Positions 26,543 through 37,365 of a DNA stretch of 64,000 nt are shown one piece after another. The stretch lies in NCBI GenBank assembly GCA_963676845.2, contig CAXXKK010000011.1:62001-126000 (forward strand), written 5' to 3'. The notes beneath the pieces were generated by a model. The model ran no database searches and had not been told where the DNA came from. It saw nothing but the letters and a program-made list of their open reading frames with translations. Position 1 is the stretch's first letter, and every line of letters begins with the position of its first letter. Both the position numbers and the translations under genes were made by a program. This DNA is from G963662675 sp963676845 (lineage in GTDB: Bacteria; Bacteroidota; Bacteroidia; Bacteroidales; Prolixibacteraceae).

Positions 26543-28915
26543 TTACTCATACCTCAATGCCTCTACCGGATTTCGCGTTGCTGCTTTCCAGCTTTGCCAG
26601 CTTACTGTTAGCAATGCAATTCCCAACGCCAGTAATCCGGCAAGGACAAAAATCCACCAGCTTAAAGTGGTTTTATAGGCAAAGTTTTCGAGCCATTTAT
26701 TCATGGCGTAGTATGCAATTGGCGTGGCAATCACAAAAGCAATAACTACCCATTTTACAAAGTCTTTGTTGAGCATAGCCAATATTTCAGAGATTTTTGC
26801 ACCATTTACTTTTCGGATGCCGATTTCTTTAATCTTTGTTTGTGTTGTAAAAACAGTAAGAGCAAATAATCCGGTCAGAGCAATCAGCCCCGCCAGTAAA
26901 CTAAAAAAACTGATTATTTTCTGTTGCGCTTTTAATGACTCATAATTAGCTGCCAACTCATCATCGAGAAATGAAATCTCAAAAGGAGTTCCAGGAAAAC
27001 GGTCTTTCCAAAGTTTGTCAAGCTGACTGATTAATCCCTGTATATCTGATGTTTGAGCCCGGACATTCACATTGTAATAGCCCCAACCATCCCATGCCGG
27101 ATTTACCATGATTAGCAATGGATTAATCGTATTTTCCAGCGAACTAAAGTTGAAATCTTTTACTACTCCAATTACCTTAAGTTTTCCATCTCTTTCGAGT
27201 GTTTTGTCGATAGGGTTGTCCCATCCCGATTTTTTTACCAGTTGCTGATTAACTAAAATGGCATCTTTGTCGAGTTGACTGTTTGAACTGAAATTCCTGC
27301 CTTCTATTAAATCAATGCCAAAACAGTTCAAAAAATCGGCATCGGTATATAATACATTAAGCAATGATCTTTGTTGTTGCCCTTCAATAACATAACCATT
27401 TGTGGTCAGATTTTTACCAACAGTCTGACTCGATAAACTAACAGAACGAACTGCTGCCAGTTGCTGTATTTCTTTTTTAAACCCAGACAGTTCATTGTTA
27501 AGAAATTCTTCCTCTGAAGATATAACTAGAATATTCTCTTTGTCAAATCCCAGCTCATAGTTCAACAAAAAGCTATTTTGACGAGAGACCGCAAATACAG
27601 CGATTAACAACAAAATAACTGTCGTAAACTGAAAAGCCACCAGAAAATTGCCTTGCACATTTTTTGATGCAAAGTCAGCATCTTTCATTGAGCCTGTAGA
27701 TTTTAAGAAGAGGATTCTCCTGGTCGAAAGAAGTGTTACAATTGCAGATAAAACGGTAATGATTACCAGTAGAAATACCAAAGACGGAAGAATATCCTTC
27801 CCAACTGAAACAGAAGTTTGAAGCTGCTCATTCAGAAAATCTTTTCCCATTACCAACAATACTATTGCTATTACTGAAGATATTACAGCTATAGTAAAGA
27901 CTTCGACATAAACCTGTGAGAATAAACCCTTTTTATCTGCCCCATGAATTTTTAATATTCCAATGTTTTTGGTTTTTGAAATAATTTGTGCGGAATATAA
28001 AGTAATGTAATTGACAACAGCCAGCAACAGGATTAACAGACTTATGCTTACGACAATGTAAATGCTATTCTTGCTCCGGTTTGTTGGGCAATCGTAACTA
28101 ATTATCCCATCTGATAAATGTACATCTTCGATATTCTGAAGAGATGCAGAAAGACTCATACCATCACCGGCCCAGGCTTGGTTAACCTTTTCATCAAGCA
28201 GAGCAGGTAGTGCCTGTTCAACTTGTTCCGGATTAACTTTTTCATCCAACAATAAATAGGATAAAAAGGTAACACCGCCTCCCCAACCTTTCCAGTAATC
28301 ATCATTTTGTGCAATATATTTTACTGACGCCAGAGCATCAAAATTCATCTGCGTATTAGCAGGCGGATTCGCAGCAATTCCTGAAACAGTGAATAACTGA
28401 TGGTTATATATTAGCGTTTGTCCAACAGGGTTGGTGTCTCCGAATATTTGAGATGCTTTGTCTTCTGTTAAAACTAACTTATAAGGATCATCCAAAACTG
28501 AACTGGGATTACCTCTTTTCAGTTCAAAATTGAAAAAATCAAAAAAGTTATCATCGGCAAAACGGAGTTTACCTATCTTAACAAGATCATTCTCTAAGTA
28601 AAACTTCACAGGTTCCTCTGAGGTTACACGGCAATAAGCATCTATTCCCGGCACATTATCTTTTATATCAGGAGCTGTAGGATACCATGTAAAACCAGTA
28701 GTAGAAATACCATCCTGTGTATGATAAGCTCCTGTTACCCGATATATCCGGTCACTATTTTTATGAAAATCATCAAACCTGGTTTCAAATCTCACAAACA
28801 ATGAAATAAAAAGACAGGCAGCTATTCCAATTGAAAAGCCCAGAATATTTATAACTGAGTTCAATTTGTTTTTCCAGATATTCCGAAATGCAAGCTTAAC
28901 TAAAACAATATTCAT
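26543..28915 (-). CDS. FtsX/MacB-type ABC transporter permease (P2)
   Basis: 790 residues with duplicated MacB topology: an N-terminal helix (about 20-42), a periplasmic MacB_PCD domain, three helices (about 280-400), a second helix/periplasmic segment starting near 420, and three C-terminal helices (about 670-780). It ends NPVEALRYE. MacB-like permeases couple cytoplasmic ATP hydrolysis to periplasmic conformational work, usually exporting peptides, lipids or toxins. Its last about 95 residues are near-identical to paralogues while the periplasmic parts are not. Partner ATPases are at 36652-38073. Substrate unknown. Confidence 0.9.
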   Translation of the reverse strand: MNIVLVKLAFRNIWKNKLNSVINILGFSIGIAACLFISLFVRFETRFDDFHKNSDRIYRVTGAYHTQDGISTTGFTWYPTAPDIKDNVPGIDAYCRVTSEEPVKFYLENDLVKIGKLRFADDNFFDFFNFELKRGNPSSVLDDPYKLVLTEDKASQIFGDTNPVGQTLIYNHQLFTVSGIAANPPANTQMNFDALASVKYIAQNDDYWKGWGGGVTFLSYLLLDEKVNPEQVEQALPALLDEKVNQAWAGDGMSLSASLQNIEDVHLSDGIISYDCPTNRSKNSIYIVVSISLLILLLAVVNYITLYSAQIISKTKNIGILKIHGADKKGLFSQVYVEVFTIAVISSVIAIVLLVMGKDFLNEQLQTSVSVGKDILPSLVFLLVIITVLSAIVTLLSTRRILFLKSTGSMKDADFASKNVQGNFLVAFQFTTVILLLIAVFAVSRQNSFLLNYELGFDKENILVISSEEEFLNNELSGFKKEIQQLAAVRSVSLSSQTVGKNLTTNGYVIEGQQQRSLLNVLYTDADFLNCFGIDLIEGRNFSSNSQLDKDAILVNQQLVKKSGWDNPIDKTLERDGKLKVIGVVKDFNFSSLENTINPLLIMVNPAWDGWGYYNVNVRAQTSDIQGLISQLDKLWKDRFPGTPFEISFLDDELAANYESLKAQQKIISFFSLLAGLIALTGLFALTVFTTQTKIKEIGIRKVNGAKISEILAMLNKDFVKWVVIAFVIATPIAYYAMNKWLENFAYKTTLSWWIFVLAGLLALGIALLTVSWQSWKAATRNPVEALRYE

Positions 28916-28930
28916 ATTTTCATTATTTTT

Positions 28931-31336
28931 CTATTCATACCTCAAGGCCTCCACCGGATTTCTCGTAGCCGCCTTCCAACTTTGCCAGCTTACAGTTAAC
29001 AATGCGATTCCCAATGCCAGTAGTCCGGCAAGGGCAAAAATCCACCAACTTAAAGTGGTTTTGTAAGCAAAGTTTTCGAGCCAAAGGCGCAAAGCATACC
29101 ACGCAATTGGTGTGGCAATGATAAAGGCTATAGCTACCCATTTAACGAAATCTTTGTTGAGCAAAACAATTACTTCTGAAATTTTTGCTCCGTTTACCTT
29201 TCTAACTCCAATTTCTTTGATACGTTTCTTGATTAAGAACATTGATAATCCCAATAATCCCAATCCGGCAATAGCTATTGCAAGCAAAGAAGCAAAACCG
29301 GTTAAAAACATCATCTTTTTTTCGTTGATGTATTGATAGGCTAAATGGTCGTCAAAAAAACTGTATGTAAATTGGTAATCTGTTACGTAACTTTCTAATA
29401 TGCTTTCTATATAATTCGTCGTTTTATTAATGTTAGTTTGGGTTACCTTTACAGAAAGCGTATTAACAACATTCGGATCAACATAGCAAACCATCGGGAT
29501 TATTGCGTTATGTAACGATTCATAGTTAAAATCATTTACTACACCAACAACTTTCCCTGTTCTATCTCCTGTTCGTAGTTCTATGCCAATAACATCGTTA
29601 TAATTTGTAATGCCAAGCTGTTTTACAGCCGATTCATTTAAAATAAACGAACTGGTTTGGTCTGATGCCATATCTTGATTAAAATCTCGACCGGCAATAA
29701 TTTTAATGCCATACGTTTTAAAATAGTTACAGTCGGTTCTGATATGTGGTATTTTCCCTTGCCATCTTTCCCAGTTCCCATTCTTGTTAAACTCTAGCCC
29801 GGGGGCATCTAACAACCTCGAACCAATTGTGTTTTTCGACAACGATGCTTCTTTTATGTTTGGATTTGCAAGTAATTGCTGATGAATATTGTACCAATTA
29901 TCTACTATCTGTTCGGTTGATGGTATCAGAATAATATTTTCTTTATTAAAACCTAAGTTTTTGGTAGTAACTAATTTCATTTGATTGTAAATTACTCCTG
30001 TTGTAATAAACAAACAAATTGCTGCAACAAATTGAAAAACAACAAGAATATTCCTGAAATTTATTTTGCCGGAATAGGAAGATGAGTTGTTTTTCAGCAT
30101 AGTAATCAGATTCAATTTATTGAGGTAATTGGCGGGCACATACCCGGTTGCAACCGTTAATAGCACGATTAAACCAATTAGTGCAAAATAGAACGATGGC
30201 GTATGAATGAAATTAATATCTAAAAATGATTCTAATGAAGGACGAAACAAGTTGTTCAAAAATATCGCTATTAGTGCGGACACAGATATTAATAGAAATG
30301 ATTCGATAATGAATTGGAGATAAATACCGGATTTATTAATCCCGAAAATCTTTTTAATTCCAGTCTCGTTATATCGATTCTTAATTGTTGCGGTTAAAAG
30401 ATTAAAAAAATTAATGCAGGCAATAATGATAATAAGAATTGCAAGAGCAGAAAAAAGATATATGTAGTTTATATCGCTGTTCGATTTTACCTCATTCAAT
30501 TTATGAGAATGCAAGTGGATATCATCTACTTTACAAAGGGTAAAGTTTATATGCGAACTTGCGGGAACATCAAGTCCTTGGTCATTTTTGTCTGCTGGAA
30601 TATGACGGTCGATAAATGCCGGGATTTTTGAATTGAGCTCTTTTGCATCAGTCCCCTTTTGAAGTTTTGCGTATACTAATACCACATTGTCGGTAAAATT
30701 ATTACTTCCCAGATAATAATCATTTTCAAGTTTATTTTCCGGATCGCGTAATGAAAGGTAAGAGCATAAGAAATCGCATTCTATGTGCGAATTATCGGGA
30801 TAATCTTCAATTACTGCCGATACTGTAAAAGTAAGCTCACCGTCAGCCAAAAGGTCTTTCCCTATCGGATTTTCATTTCCAAAATACTTTTCAGCTATCG
30901 ACTTTGTAATAACCACATTACCCTTATCCAATGCTGTTTTAGGATCGCCTGTGATGAAATTAAAAGTTAAAACATTAAATATTTCAGGTTCGGCAAAGCA
31001 AATATTATTTTCCTGAAACTTAACTGTGCCCCTTTTTATAATGGCATCAAGTGGAGGTGTCATTCTGGCAATGTGTTCAATTTCAGGGAAATCTTGCTTC
31101 ATTATAGGAACAAACGAAGGTGCAATAGTACAAAAAGGATCACGTTCAATTCGGAACAGCTGTTCACTGTTTTTATTAAATTTATCGTAGCTTAATTCAT
31201 ATTCAATATACTGATAAACAATTAAGCAAACTGTAATCCCAACAGCCAACCCCAAAACATTAATAATTGAAATGGCTTTATTCTTTTTTATGTTACGCCA
31301 AGCTGTTTTTACATATGTTTTATTCATCGTTCTCAT
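28931..31336 (-). CDS. FtsX/MacB-type ABC transporter permease (P3)
   Basis: 801 residues; alternative start three codons in at 31327 (MNKTYVKTAWRN). The same double-FtsX plan is seen: TM1 near 20-42 (AISIINVLGLAVGITVCLIVYQY), a periplasmic domain with FGNENPIGKDLLADGE, core helices around 285-395, a second domain, and the shared C-terminal block. P3's tail carries the SEVIVLLNKDF and WYALRLW variants found in P1. It starts 5 bp after the P4 stop and ends 15 bp before the P2 start, so the permeases form one transcription unit. Confidence 0.9.
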   Translation of the reverse strand: MRTMNKTYVKTAWRNIKKNKAISIINVLGLAVGITVCLIVYQYIEYELSYDKFNKNSEQLFRIERDPFCTIAPSFVPIMKQDFPEIEHIARMTPPLDAIIKRGTVKFQENNICFAEPEIFNVLTFNFITGDPKTALDKGNVVITKSIAEKYFGNENPIGKDLLADGELTFTVSAVIEDYPDNSHIECDFLCSYLSLRDPENKLENDYYLGSNNFTDNVVLVYAKLQKGTDAKELNSKIPAFIDRHIPADKNDQGLDVPASSHINFTLCKVDDIHLHSHKLNEVKSNSDINYIYLFSALAILIIIIACINFFNLLTATIKNRYNETGIKKIFGINKSGIYLQFIIESFLLISVSALIAIFLNNLFRPSLESFLDINFIHTPSFYFALIGLIVLLTVATGYVPANYLNKLNLITMLKNNSSSYSGKINFRNILVVFQFVAAICLFITTGVIYNQMKLVTTKNLGFNKENIILIPSTEQIVDNWYNIHQQLLANPNIKEASLSKNTIGSRLLDAPGLEFNKNGNWERWQGKIPHIRTDCNYFKTYGIKIIAGRDFNQDMASDQTSSFILNESAVKQLGITNYNDVIGIELRTGDRTGKVVGVVNDFNYESLHNAIIPMVCYVDPNVVNTLSVKVTQTNINKTTNYIESILESYVTDYQFTYSFFDDHLAYQYINEKKMMFLTGFASLLAIAIAGLGLLGLSMFLIKKRIKEIGVRKVNGAKISEVIVLLNKDFVKWVAIAFIIATPIAWYALRLWLENFAYKTTLSWWIFALAGLLALGIALLTVSWQSWKAATRNPVEALRYE

Positions 31337-31341
31337 TTTTT

Positions 31342-33684
31342 TTATTCATACCTCAGTGCTTCCACCGGATTCCTCGTTGCCGCTTTCCAACTTTGCCAGC
31401 TTACTGTTAACAATGCAATTCCCAGAGCCAACAATCCGGCAAGGGCAAAAATCCACCAGCTCAAATTGGTTTTGTAGGCAAAGTTTTCGAGCCATTTATT
31501 CATAGCGTAGTATGCAATGGGCGTAGCAATAACAAAAGCAATAGCGACCCATCTTACAAAGTCTTTATTGAGCAATACTATTACTTCAGAAACAGTAGCT
31601 CCATTTACTTTACGAACGCCGATTTCCTTCACTCGATCCCGACTGATAAAAATTATTAATCCCAGTAAGCCTGTTACTGATAAAAGAATAGTCCAGATAG
31701 TAACAAACTCAATAAAACGAGACATCTTCTCTTCTTTGGCGTAAAGCTGATTTAAAAAATCATCCAAGAAATTAACTTCAAACTGATTTTTTGAATCAAA
31801 CTGATGGGCTGTATTTTTAATGAATTGTAATGTCTGCGTATAATTTCCAGGTGTAAGACGAAGCAACAATTGATTTTTCCGGGTGTCTGTACGCCAAAAA
31901 GCCATTGCCGGAACTTCTGATTTCAAGGAAGAAAAATTAAAATCTTTGGCAACACCCACTACCGGATACATATCTTCGTCAAATCCGTTAATTTTTCGTT
32001 CCAGTGGCTTTTCCCATCCAAACTCGGCAACTGCCTTTTCATTCAAAATAAAATCACCAATATCGCTTTGATCTCCCGGTAAAAACTTGCGCCCCTGGGT
32101 TAATTGAATTCCAAAAAAATCGAGAAAACGATCATCAATAGGCCAGCATGTAAACGAAATGTACTGTCCTTCTACTTCACGCCCCCACCCCATACCTACA
32201 CGTCCGGGAACAAACTGAGCATAAGTATAATCTACAATATTCTGATTTTTCATCAACTCGTCAGCAAAAGCGTTGTAATGCTTCCGAAGTTCTAAAGAGG
32301 TTGACATATAAACCACGTGTTCCTTGTTAATGCCAATATCGAAGTTTCTCCAGTAATTCAGCTGTTTTTCAATAACAAAAGACGATGCTATCAAAGCAAT
32401 TGTACACACAAACTGGACGATAATCAAGCTATTTCGAAAACCATTTCCTTTTCCGGTAAAATGAATATTCCCTTTTACAGTTTGTGCAATTGGGGGAGAA
32501 GTAATATATTTTGAAGGGTATAAACCTGCTAGTATACCAAACGCTAGCGCAAATAAAATAAAGAAGAGTAAAAATACGTACCGTCCACTCATTCCAAGTC
32601 CCTGGATAGAAAATATAGATTCAATAACACGAAAACTAATCTGGTAAATTATCAAAGAAATGACCATCGCCAATAGTGCCAATAAAACTGATTCAGCTAT
32701 AATTTGCGCCATGGATGAAATTCGACGTCCTCCCAGCACCCGGCTAATCGACAACGCTTTGGCTCTCATTGGTGCTTGAGACGTAGAAAAATTAATAAAA
32801 TTAACTGCCCCCATCACAACAAGAATGATAATAAGTAACATAAGCACTTTTAATACCACCGGATTAGTATATTCCACAAAAAATCCATCATTGAAATAAT
32901 GAAAATCATTTAAGGGACGGAGAAGGATAAAGGGTTCAATCCCTTTATAATCTGCCTTTTCCTCTTTTATCTGTTCTTCAATTTCCGGGATTTTTTCAAT
33001 TTTAGCAGCAATCTCATTGAGATCGCTTCCCGCTTGCAGTTGCATTATATTATTAAAACTCCACTCGCTCCATTCATCAAAATAATAGTACTGCTTTTCG
33101 GCAGTGTAAACTGAGAAATTAAGGATACAATCGGACTGAAGACTGGAGTTTTTAGGGAAATCTTTCATTACAGCAGTCACCTTGTAAGTTACATTCTCTG
33201 CAATAATATTTCGTCCCAGAGGATTCTCATTGCCAAACAATTTGTGCGACAGAGCTTCTGAAACAACTGCTGCATGAGGTTCATTCAGTGCTGATTTATT
33301 GTCTCCCATTACCAGCGGGAAGGAAAACATCTCGAAAAAGGTAGAATCGGCAAAATAATAGTTAGAAAGAAATTTGGTATTTATTTCGTTTAGTTCAGGT
33401 GTTGTAATATAGTCTTGCCTACTTGTTAAACGGGTAATTGCTTTTACCTCGGGAATATTCTGTTTAATAACTGAGCTCATTTTAGCCGGAAGCCAACTAT
33501 TTTCTCCTCTAAGTTCAAGACGATAGATAGAATTTTCATGAAACTTATCAAAGCTTTTTTCAAAGCTCACATATAAACTCAGAATTATAATCCCAGTGAA
33601 GGAAATAACCAAGCTTAACAAAGACAACAGAAACGATGTTTTGTATTTAAACATCGACTTATAAATGCGTTTTAATTGTAACAT
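31342..33684 (-). CDS. FtsX/MacB-type ABC transporter permease (P4)
   Basis: 780 residues. TM1 (about 15-37), periplasmic MacB_PCD domain (FGNENPLGRNIIAENVTYKV), three helices (about 275-390), second PCD-like region and three C-terminal helices. The tail combines SEVIVLLNKDF (as in P1/P3) with YYAMNKWLENF (as in P2/P5), a mosaic that suggests recombination among the paralogues. A 390-bp gap separates it from P5 upstream, so P4-P3-P2-P1 may also have a promoter of their own. Substrate unknown. Confidence 0.9.
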   Translation of the reverse strand: MLQLKRIYKSMFKYKTSFLLSLLSLVISFTGIIILSLYVSFEKSFDKFHENSIYRLELRGENSWLPAKMSSVIKQNIPEVKAITRLTSRQDYITTPELNEINTKFLSNYYFADSTFFEMFSFPLVMGDNKSALNEPHAAVVSEALSHKLFGNENPLGRNIIAENVTYKVTAVMKDFPKNSSLQSDCILNFSVYTAEKQYYYFDEWSEWSFNNIMQLQAGSDLNEIAAKIEKIPEIEEQIKEEKADYKGIEPFILLRPLNDFHYFNDGFFVEYTNPVVLKVLMLLIIILVVMGAVNFINFSTSQAPMRAKALSISRVLGGRRISSMAQIIAESVLLALLAMVISLIIYQISFRVIESIFSIQGLGMSGRYVFLLFFILFALAFGILAGLYPSKYITSPPIAQTVKGNIHFTGKGNGFRNSLIIVQFVCTIALIASSFVIEKQLNYWRNFDIGINKEHVVYMSTSLELRKHYNAFADELMKNQNIVDYTYAQFVPGRVGMGWGREVEGQYISFTCWPIDDRFLDFFGIQLTQGRKFLPGDQSDIGDFILNEKAVAEFGWEKPLERKINGFDEDMYPVVGVAKDFNFSSLKSEVPAMAFWRTDTRKNQLLLRLTPGNYTQTLQFIKNTAHQFDSKNQFEVNFLDDFLNQLYAKEEKMSRFIEFVTIWTILLSVTGLLGLIIFISRDRVKEIGVRKVNGATVSEVIVLLNKDFVRWVAIAFVIATPIAYYAMNKWLENFAYKTNLSWWIFALAGLLALGIALLTVSWQSWKAATRNPVEALRYE

Positions 33685-34075
33685 AGTTTATTTTTTGCTC
33701 TTCAACCTGATTTGTTTCTTTCTTAATATCTTCGCTAAAATTGGCTGAAGTAACTTTAGCTTTTCATCCATCTATTCTAATGAAAGGTTAATATTGCCAT
33801 CAACTAGTATTACATCCCAAAGAATCCTGTAATCCGGTCAATCTTCCCTGGATATTATCATCAGTAACTAAATTATTTATTCAAACACGATGCCTTTTTC
33901 TTTAATCCTCACAAAATCAAATAAATAAGAAACGAGACAAACTTGGAGTGTAAATTTTTTTTACAAATAGTGTATAATTTTTTGTCGATTCGTATTTCCC
34001 GTTTTAAACAAACCGATACTTAGGGCTTCCATACTGATACTTCAATCGGATCTAAAATTCAGAATTCACTTCTTA
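33685..34075. other. Intergenic region between permeases P4 and P5
   Basis: About 390 bp of AT-rich DNA inside the permease cluster. No ORF, tRNA, clear repeat or convincing terminator was seen. A TGTAAATTTTTTTTACA near-palindrome lies at about 33950-33966. It could hold a promoter for P4 but none matches the TTTG-N19-TAnnTTTG pattern well. Confidence 0.5.
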
Positions 34076-36502
34076 TTATTCATACCTCAATGCTTCCACC
34101 GGATTTCTCGTGGCAGCCCTCCAGCTTTGCCAACTTACAGTTAGCAATGCAATTCCCAGTGCCAGTAATCCGGCAAGGGCAAAAATCCACCAACTTAATG
34201 ATGTTTTGTATGCAAAGTTTTCGAACCATTTGTGCATGGCGTAGTATGCAATGGGCGTGGCAATTACAAAAGCAATGGCGACCCATTTTACAAAGTCTTT
34301 ATTGAGCATGGCTAATATTTCAGACACTTTGGCGCCGTTTACTTTGCGGATGCCGATTTCTTTGGTTTTAGCAATTGTTGTTAGCCATGAAATAGAGAAA
34401 AGGTTAATCGTACTTATCAGGATTGCAATAAATATGAGCATCCTGAATATTTTTATAAGCCGGTTTTCACTTTCAAATTGTTTGTTGTAATAATCTTCAA
34501 GAATTGTATACTCGAAAGGATAATTGGGGAACGTGTTGTAAATTTTTTCCTGAATAAATGGGATGATAGAAGCAAAGTCTGATGTGGCGGTTTTTATGGA
34601 ATAGTTCCCCCACAACATGTCCTGTGTCCAGTTAAGAAAAATGATTGGCTCATAAACCGATTTTGCATCACTAAAGTCGATATTATCGGTAACCCCTATG
34701 ATTTGCACATCTAATTTTTGCAAGCCGCTTTCATCTTCCATCTTTAACACATGCCCCAGGACATCAGCCGGATTCGTGAATCCCAGGGATGATAAAACAC
34801 GCTTTGTTGATGATGCAACCTTCTCTTTCACCTCCGGAACTACTCGAACGAAAATCGTCACCTGCCAGCAAATTAATTTTATAATTATCGATGTAGTTTT
34901 TGTCTGTAATAATGACTACTGCTTTTCTCATTTTATCCGATCCGGAACTTCCGAAACTAAAATTTGATGCGCCCACATCTCCGGGAACAGAGTTCGAACT
35001 TGAGACCCCAAGAATAGAGCTATGGAATAACAGGTCGTTCTCAAAAGCATTCAGGTTATTTACCCGCTGAGAGGTTTTCCGCAAATTCTGAGGAACTTTA
35101 ACGACAATGGTATTTTCAACATCGAAACCTTTATCTTTCTGAATCAGGTAGTCCACTTGCTTACTCATCCCAATAATTCCAGCTACAATGCCAATAATAA
35201 TGATGAATTGAGCAACAACCATTGCCTGCCTTAATGAAAGCCCGCCGGACAAAACTTTATATTTCAGCCGAAATAAATCGAGCGTATGAACCCTGTTTAC
35301 AAATAATGAAGGTAAAAGACCACTGGCAAGCACACTTAGGATGAGTATGCCCGGCAAGATACTCCAGAATAACGGGTCGGTAATTACAACTTCGGGCAAA
35401 AGACCGAACTGGTTTTGCATGAAAGGCATTAGCAACCAGGCGATAAACAAAGAAATAAGCAGTGCAATAAGATGGACTACAAAAGATTCGATCAGCAATG
35501 AAAGGGAAATTTCACGGTTATTTGCACCAATAATTTTTCGGATTCCTGTGTTGCGGGCCGAGTCAATAAACCGGCTAACCGAAAGCTGAATGTAATTAAA
35601 TCCGGATGCCAATAAAATCAGCAATCCGATAAATAAATACCAGGTAAATGTATTCAGCACGGGAATTTGTTTGCAGTTCTTCTTTTAAATTTGAATGAAG
35701 ATGGATGTCATTTAACGACTGAAGCTGATAATGATGCAAGGTATTATTGGCCTCAAAATAGCTTCCTTTATTGTCGGTGACCAATGAATTGATCCCCTTT
35801 TCAATTTGGTCAATATCTGCATTTTCCGAAAGCTTCAGATAGGTATAAAATCCAGTTTCACCCCACTGTTCTTTTTGTGGAGGAGGAAGGTTCATGTCAT
35901 CGTGATAAGAAAGAAACGCATCTGCCATAAAATGTGCCTGATCCGGAATATCCTGAAACACTCCCTGAATTACATATTCGTGAGCCGGATATTTAAATAG
36001 CACCTGACCAACCGGATTTAAAGAACCAAAATATTTTTTTGCCGCACTTTCTGAAATAACTGCCGTGTAAGGCTCCAATAATATTTCCGATTGCTTCCCC
36101 TGAATTAGCTGAACTGAAAAAACATCAAGAAATCCTTGTGAGGCATGATAGATATTTTCATCTGTAAAAATTTCTTCTTCAATTTTATACTGAGGATTGT
36201 TCGTTTTTGTAATAAACCCGGCAGCTATAATTCCCGGATATTCCTCTGGTAAAAAAGTGCTAACACCCCGCTCACATTTGGGTATAGAAAGGTTTAGCTC
36301 GCTCCCGTTATAAACATCAGTGGTTACCCTGTATATATTTTCATTATCCGGGGAAAGCACGATCGAATCCCCTTTCGTAGACCACATAAGCAGAGACCAA
36401 CAAAAAACAAATTAAGCCAATGCTTATTGACAAAATCAAGGGTGAATAATACTTTTTCTCCCGGATCAGATTTCTAAAAGCAATTCTAAAATAGTAGTTC
36501 AT
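34076..36502 (-). pseudogene. FtsX/MacB-type ABC permease (P5), broken by three single-base frameshifts
   Basis: Frames 36354-36502, 35596-36387, 34764-35660 and 34076-34861 are successive parts of one permease of about 800 residues starting MNYYFRIAFRNLIREKKYY. Breaks: GGGG at 36350-36353 (one base too many; corrected reading RGFDRAFPDNENIYRV), near CC at 35640 (corrected EYIYLYLFIGLL), and AAAA at 34794-34797 (corrected NKACLSSLGFTNPADVLG). Each needs one extra base removed. Domains match its neighbours and the tail is the shared FAYKT...NPVEALRYE block. As the permease nearest the ATPase genes it may be the original partner, but as read it is non-functional. Confidence 0.85.
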
Positions 36503-36542
36503 GATTGTTAATTAATAATTAGTAATCTACCTGTCAGCTCAT

Positions 36543-36649
36543 TGTCTGAGTCCGGATTACTTGGATTAATGGACTTTCTGGATGAATACTTTGGGAACAC
36601 TCTTTTAAATCCTGCTCATCCTTCCATCCTGCAAATCCGGATTCTGACA
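36543..36649. repeat. Long imperfect inverted repeat between ATPase and permease genes
   Basis: TGTCTGAGTCCGGATT (36543-36558) pairs with AATCCGGATTCTGACA (36634-36649), 14 of 16 positions matching, with further ATCC/GGAT-rich complementarity inside (TTGGATTAATGGA versus TCATCCTTCCATCC). It has the look of a dispersed intergenic repeat. In RNA it would give a large hairpin between the ATPase genes and P5, which could lower downstream permease expression. Confidence 0.65.
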
Positions 36650-36651
36650 TT

Positions 36652-37347
36652 TTACTCCGCTTCCTGCAATACTTCGTTTTTCACATCGCCTCGTACAAAT
36701 CCATCTTCCAGGCGAATTATCCGGCTACCGTATTGGGCAAATTCTTCATTGTGCGTTACCTGGATGATGGTCATACCTTCTTCATTCAAGTTTTTCAGGA
36801 GTTCCATAATCATGCGCCCCTGGTCGGAATGCAGGTTACCAGTTGGTTCATCGGCAAGGAGCAAATCAGGTTTTCCGGCAATGGCACGAGCCACGCCAAC
36901 CAGTTGTTGCTGTCCACCGGAAAGCTGGGGAGGGAATAAATCTTTTTTAGCAACAATATTAAAACGATCCAGGATGTCTGCTACTATGGCTTTGCGCTCT
37001 TTGCTTTTCACCCCTTTGTATATGAGTGGCGTTTCAATGTTCTCGTAAACGGTAAGTTCTTCAATAAGATGATAAGCCTGAAAAATAAAGCCAATCAGTT
37101 CACGATGATACAGGGTTTTCTGCTTTTCTTTTAATTGAAGCATTGGCTCGCCATTCAGAGAATAAGTTCCATCGGAAGGTTCGTCAAGTAGGCCAATGAT
37201 ATTTAGCAAAGTTGATTTACCGGCTCCACTTGGCCCCATAATGCTCACAAATTCACCTTGCTCAATTTCGAGATTTATGCCTTTTAAAACAAAGGTTCGC
37301 TGGAATCTGGAATCGTAATATTTATCAATGTTGTTTAGTGAAATCAT
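36652..37347 (-). CDS. ABC transporter ATP-binding protein (MacB/LolD type), second of two
   Basis: 231 residues. Walker A GPSGAGKSTLL (about 39-49), Q-loop FIFQAYHLIEEL, signature LSGGQQQLVGVARAI, Walker B LLLADEPTGNL and H-loop VTHNEEF are all present. The signature segment has QQQLVGVARA rather than the usual QQQRVAIARA, a conservative change. It powers FtsX-type permeases. It lies 18 bp downstream of the other ATPase gene; the pair may make homo- or heterodimers serving different permeases. Confidence 0.92.
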   Translation of the reverse strand: MISLNNIDKYYDSRFQRTFVLKGINLEIEQGEFVSIMGPSGAGKSTLLNIIGLLDEPSDGTYSLNGEPMLQLKEKQKTLYHRELIGFIFQAYHLIEELTVYENIETPLIYKGVKSKERKAIVADILDRFNIVAKKDLFPPQLSGGQQQLVGVARAIAGKPDLLLADEPTGNLHSDQGRMIMELLKNLNEEGMTIIQVTHNEEFAQYGSRIIRLEDGFVRGDVKNEVLQEAE

Positions 37348-37365
37348 ATGTATAGGATATGTAGT

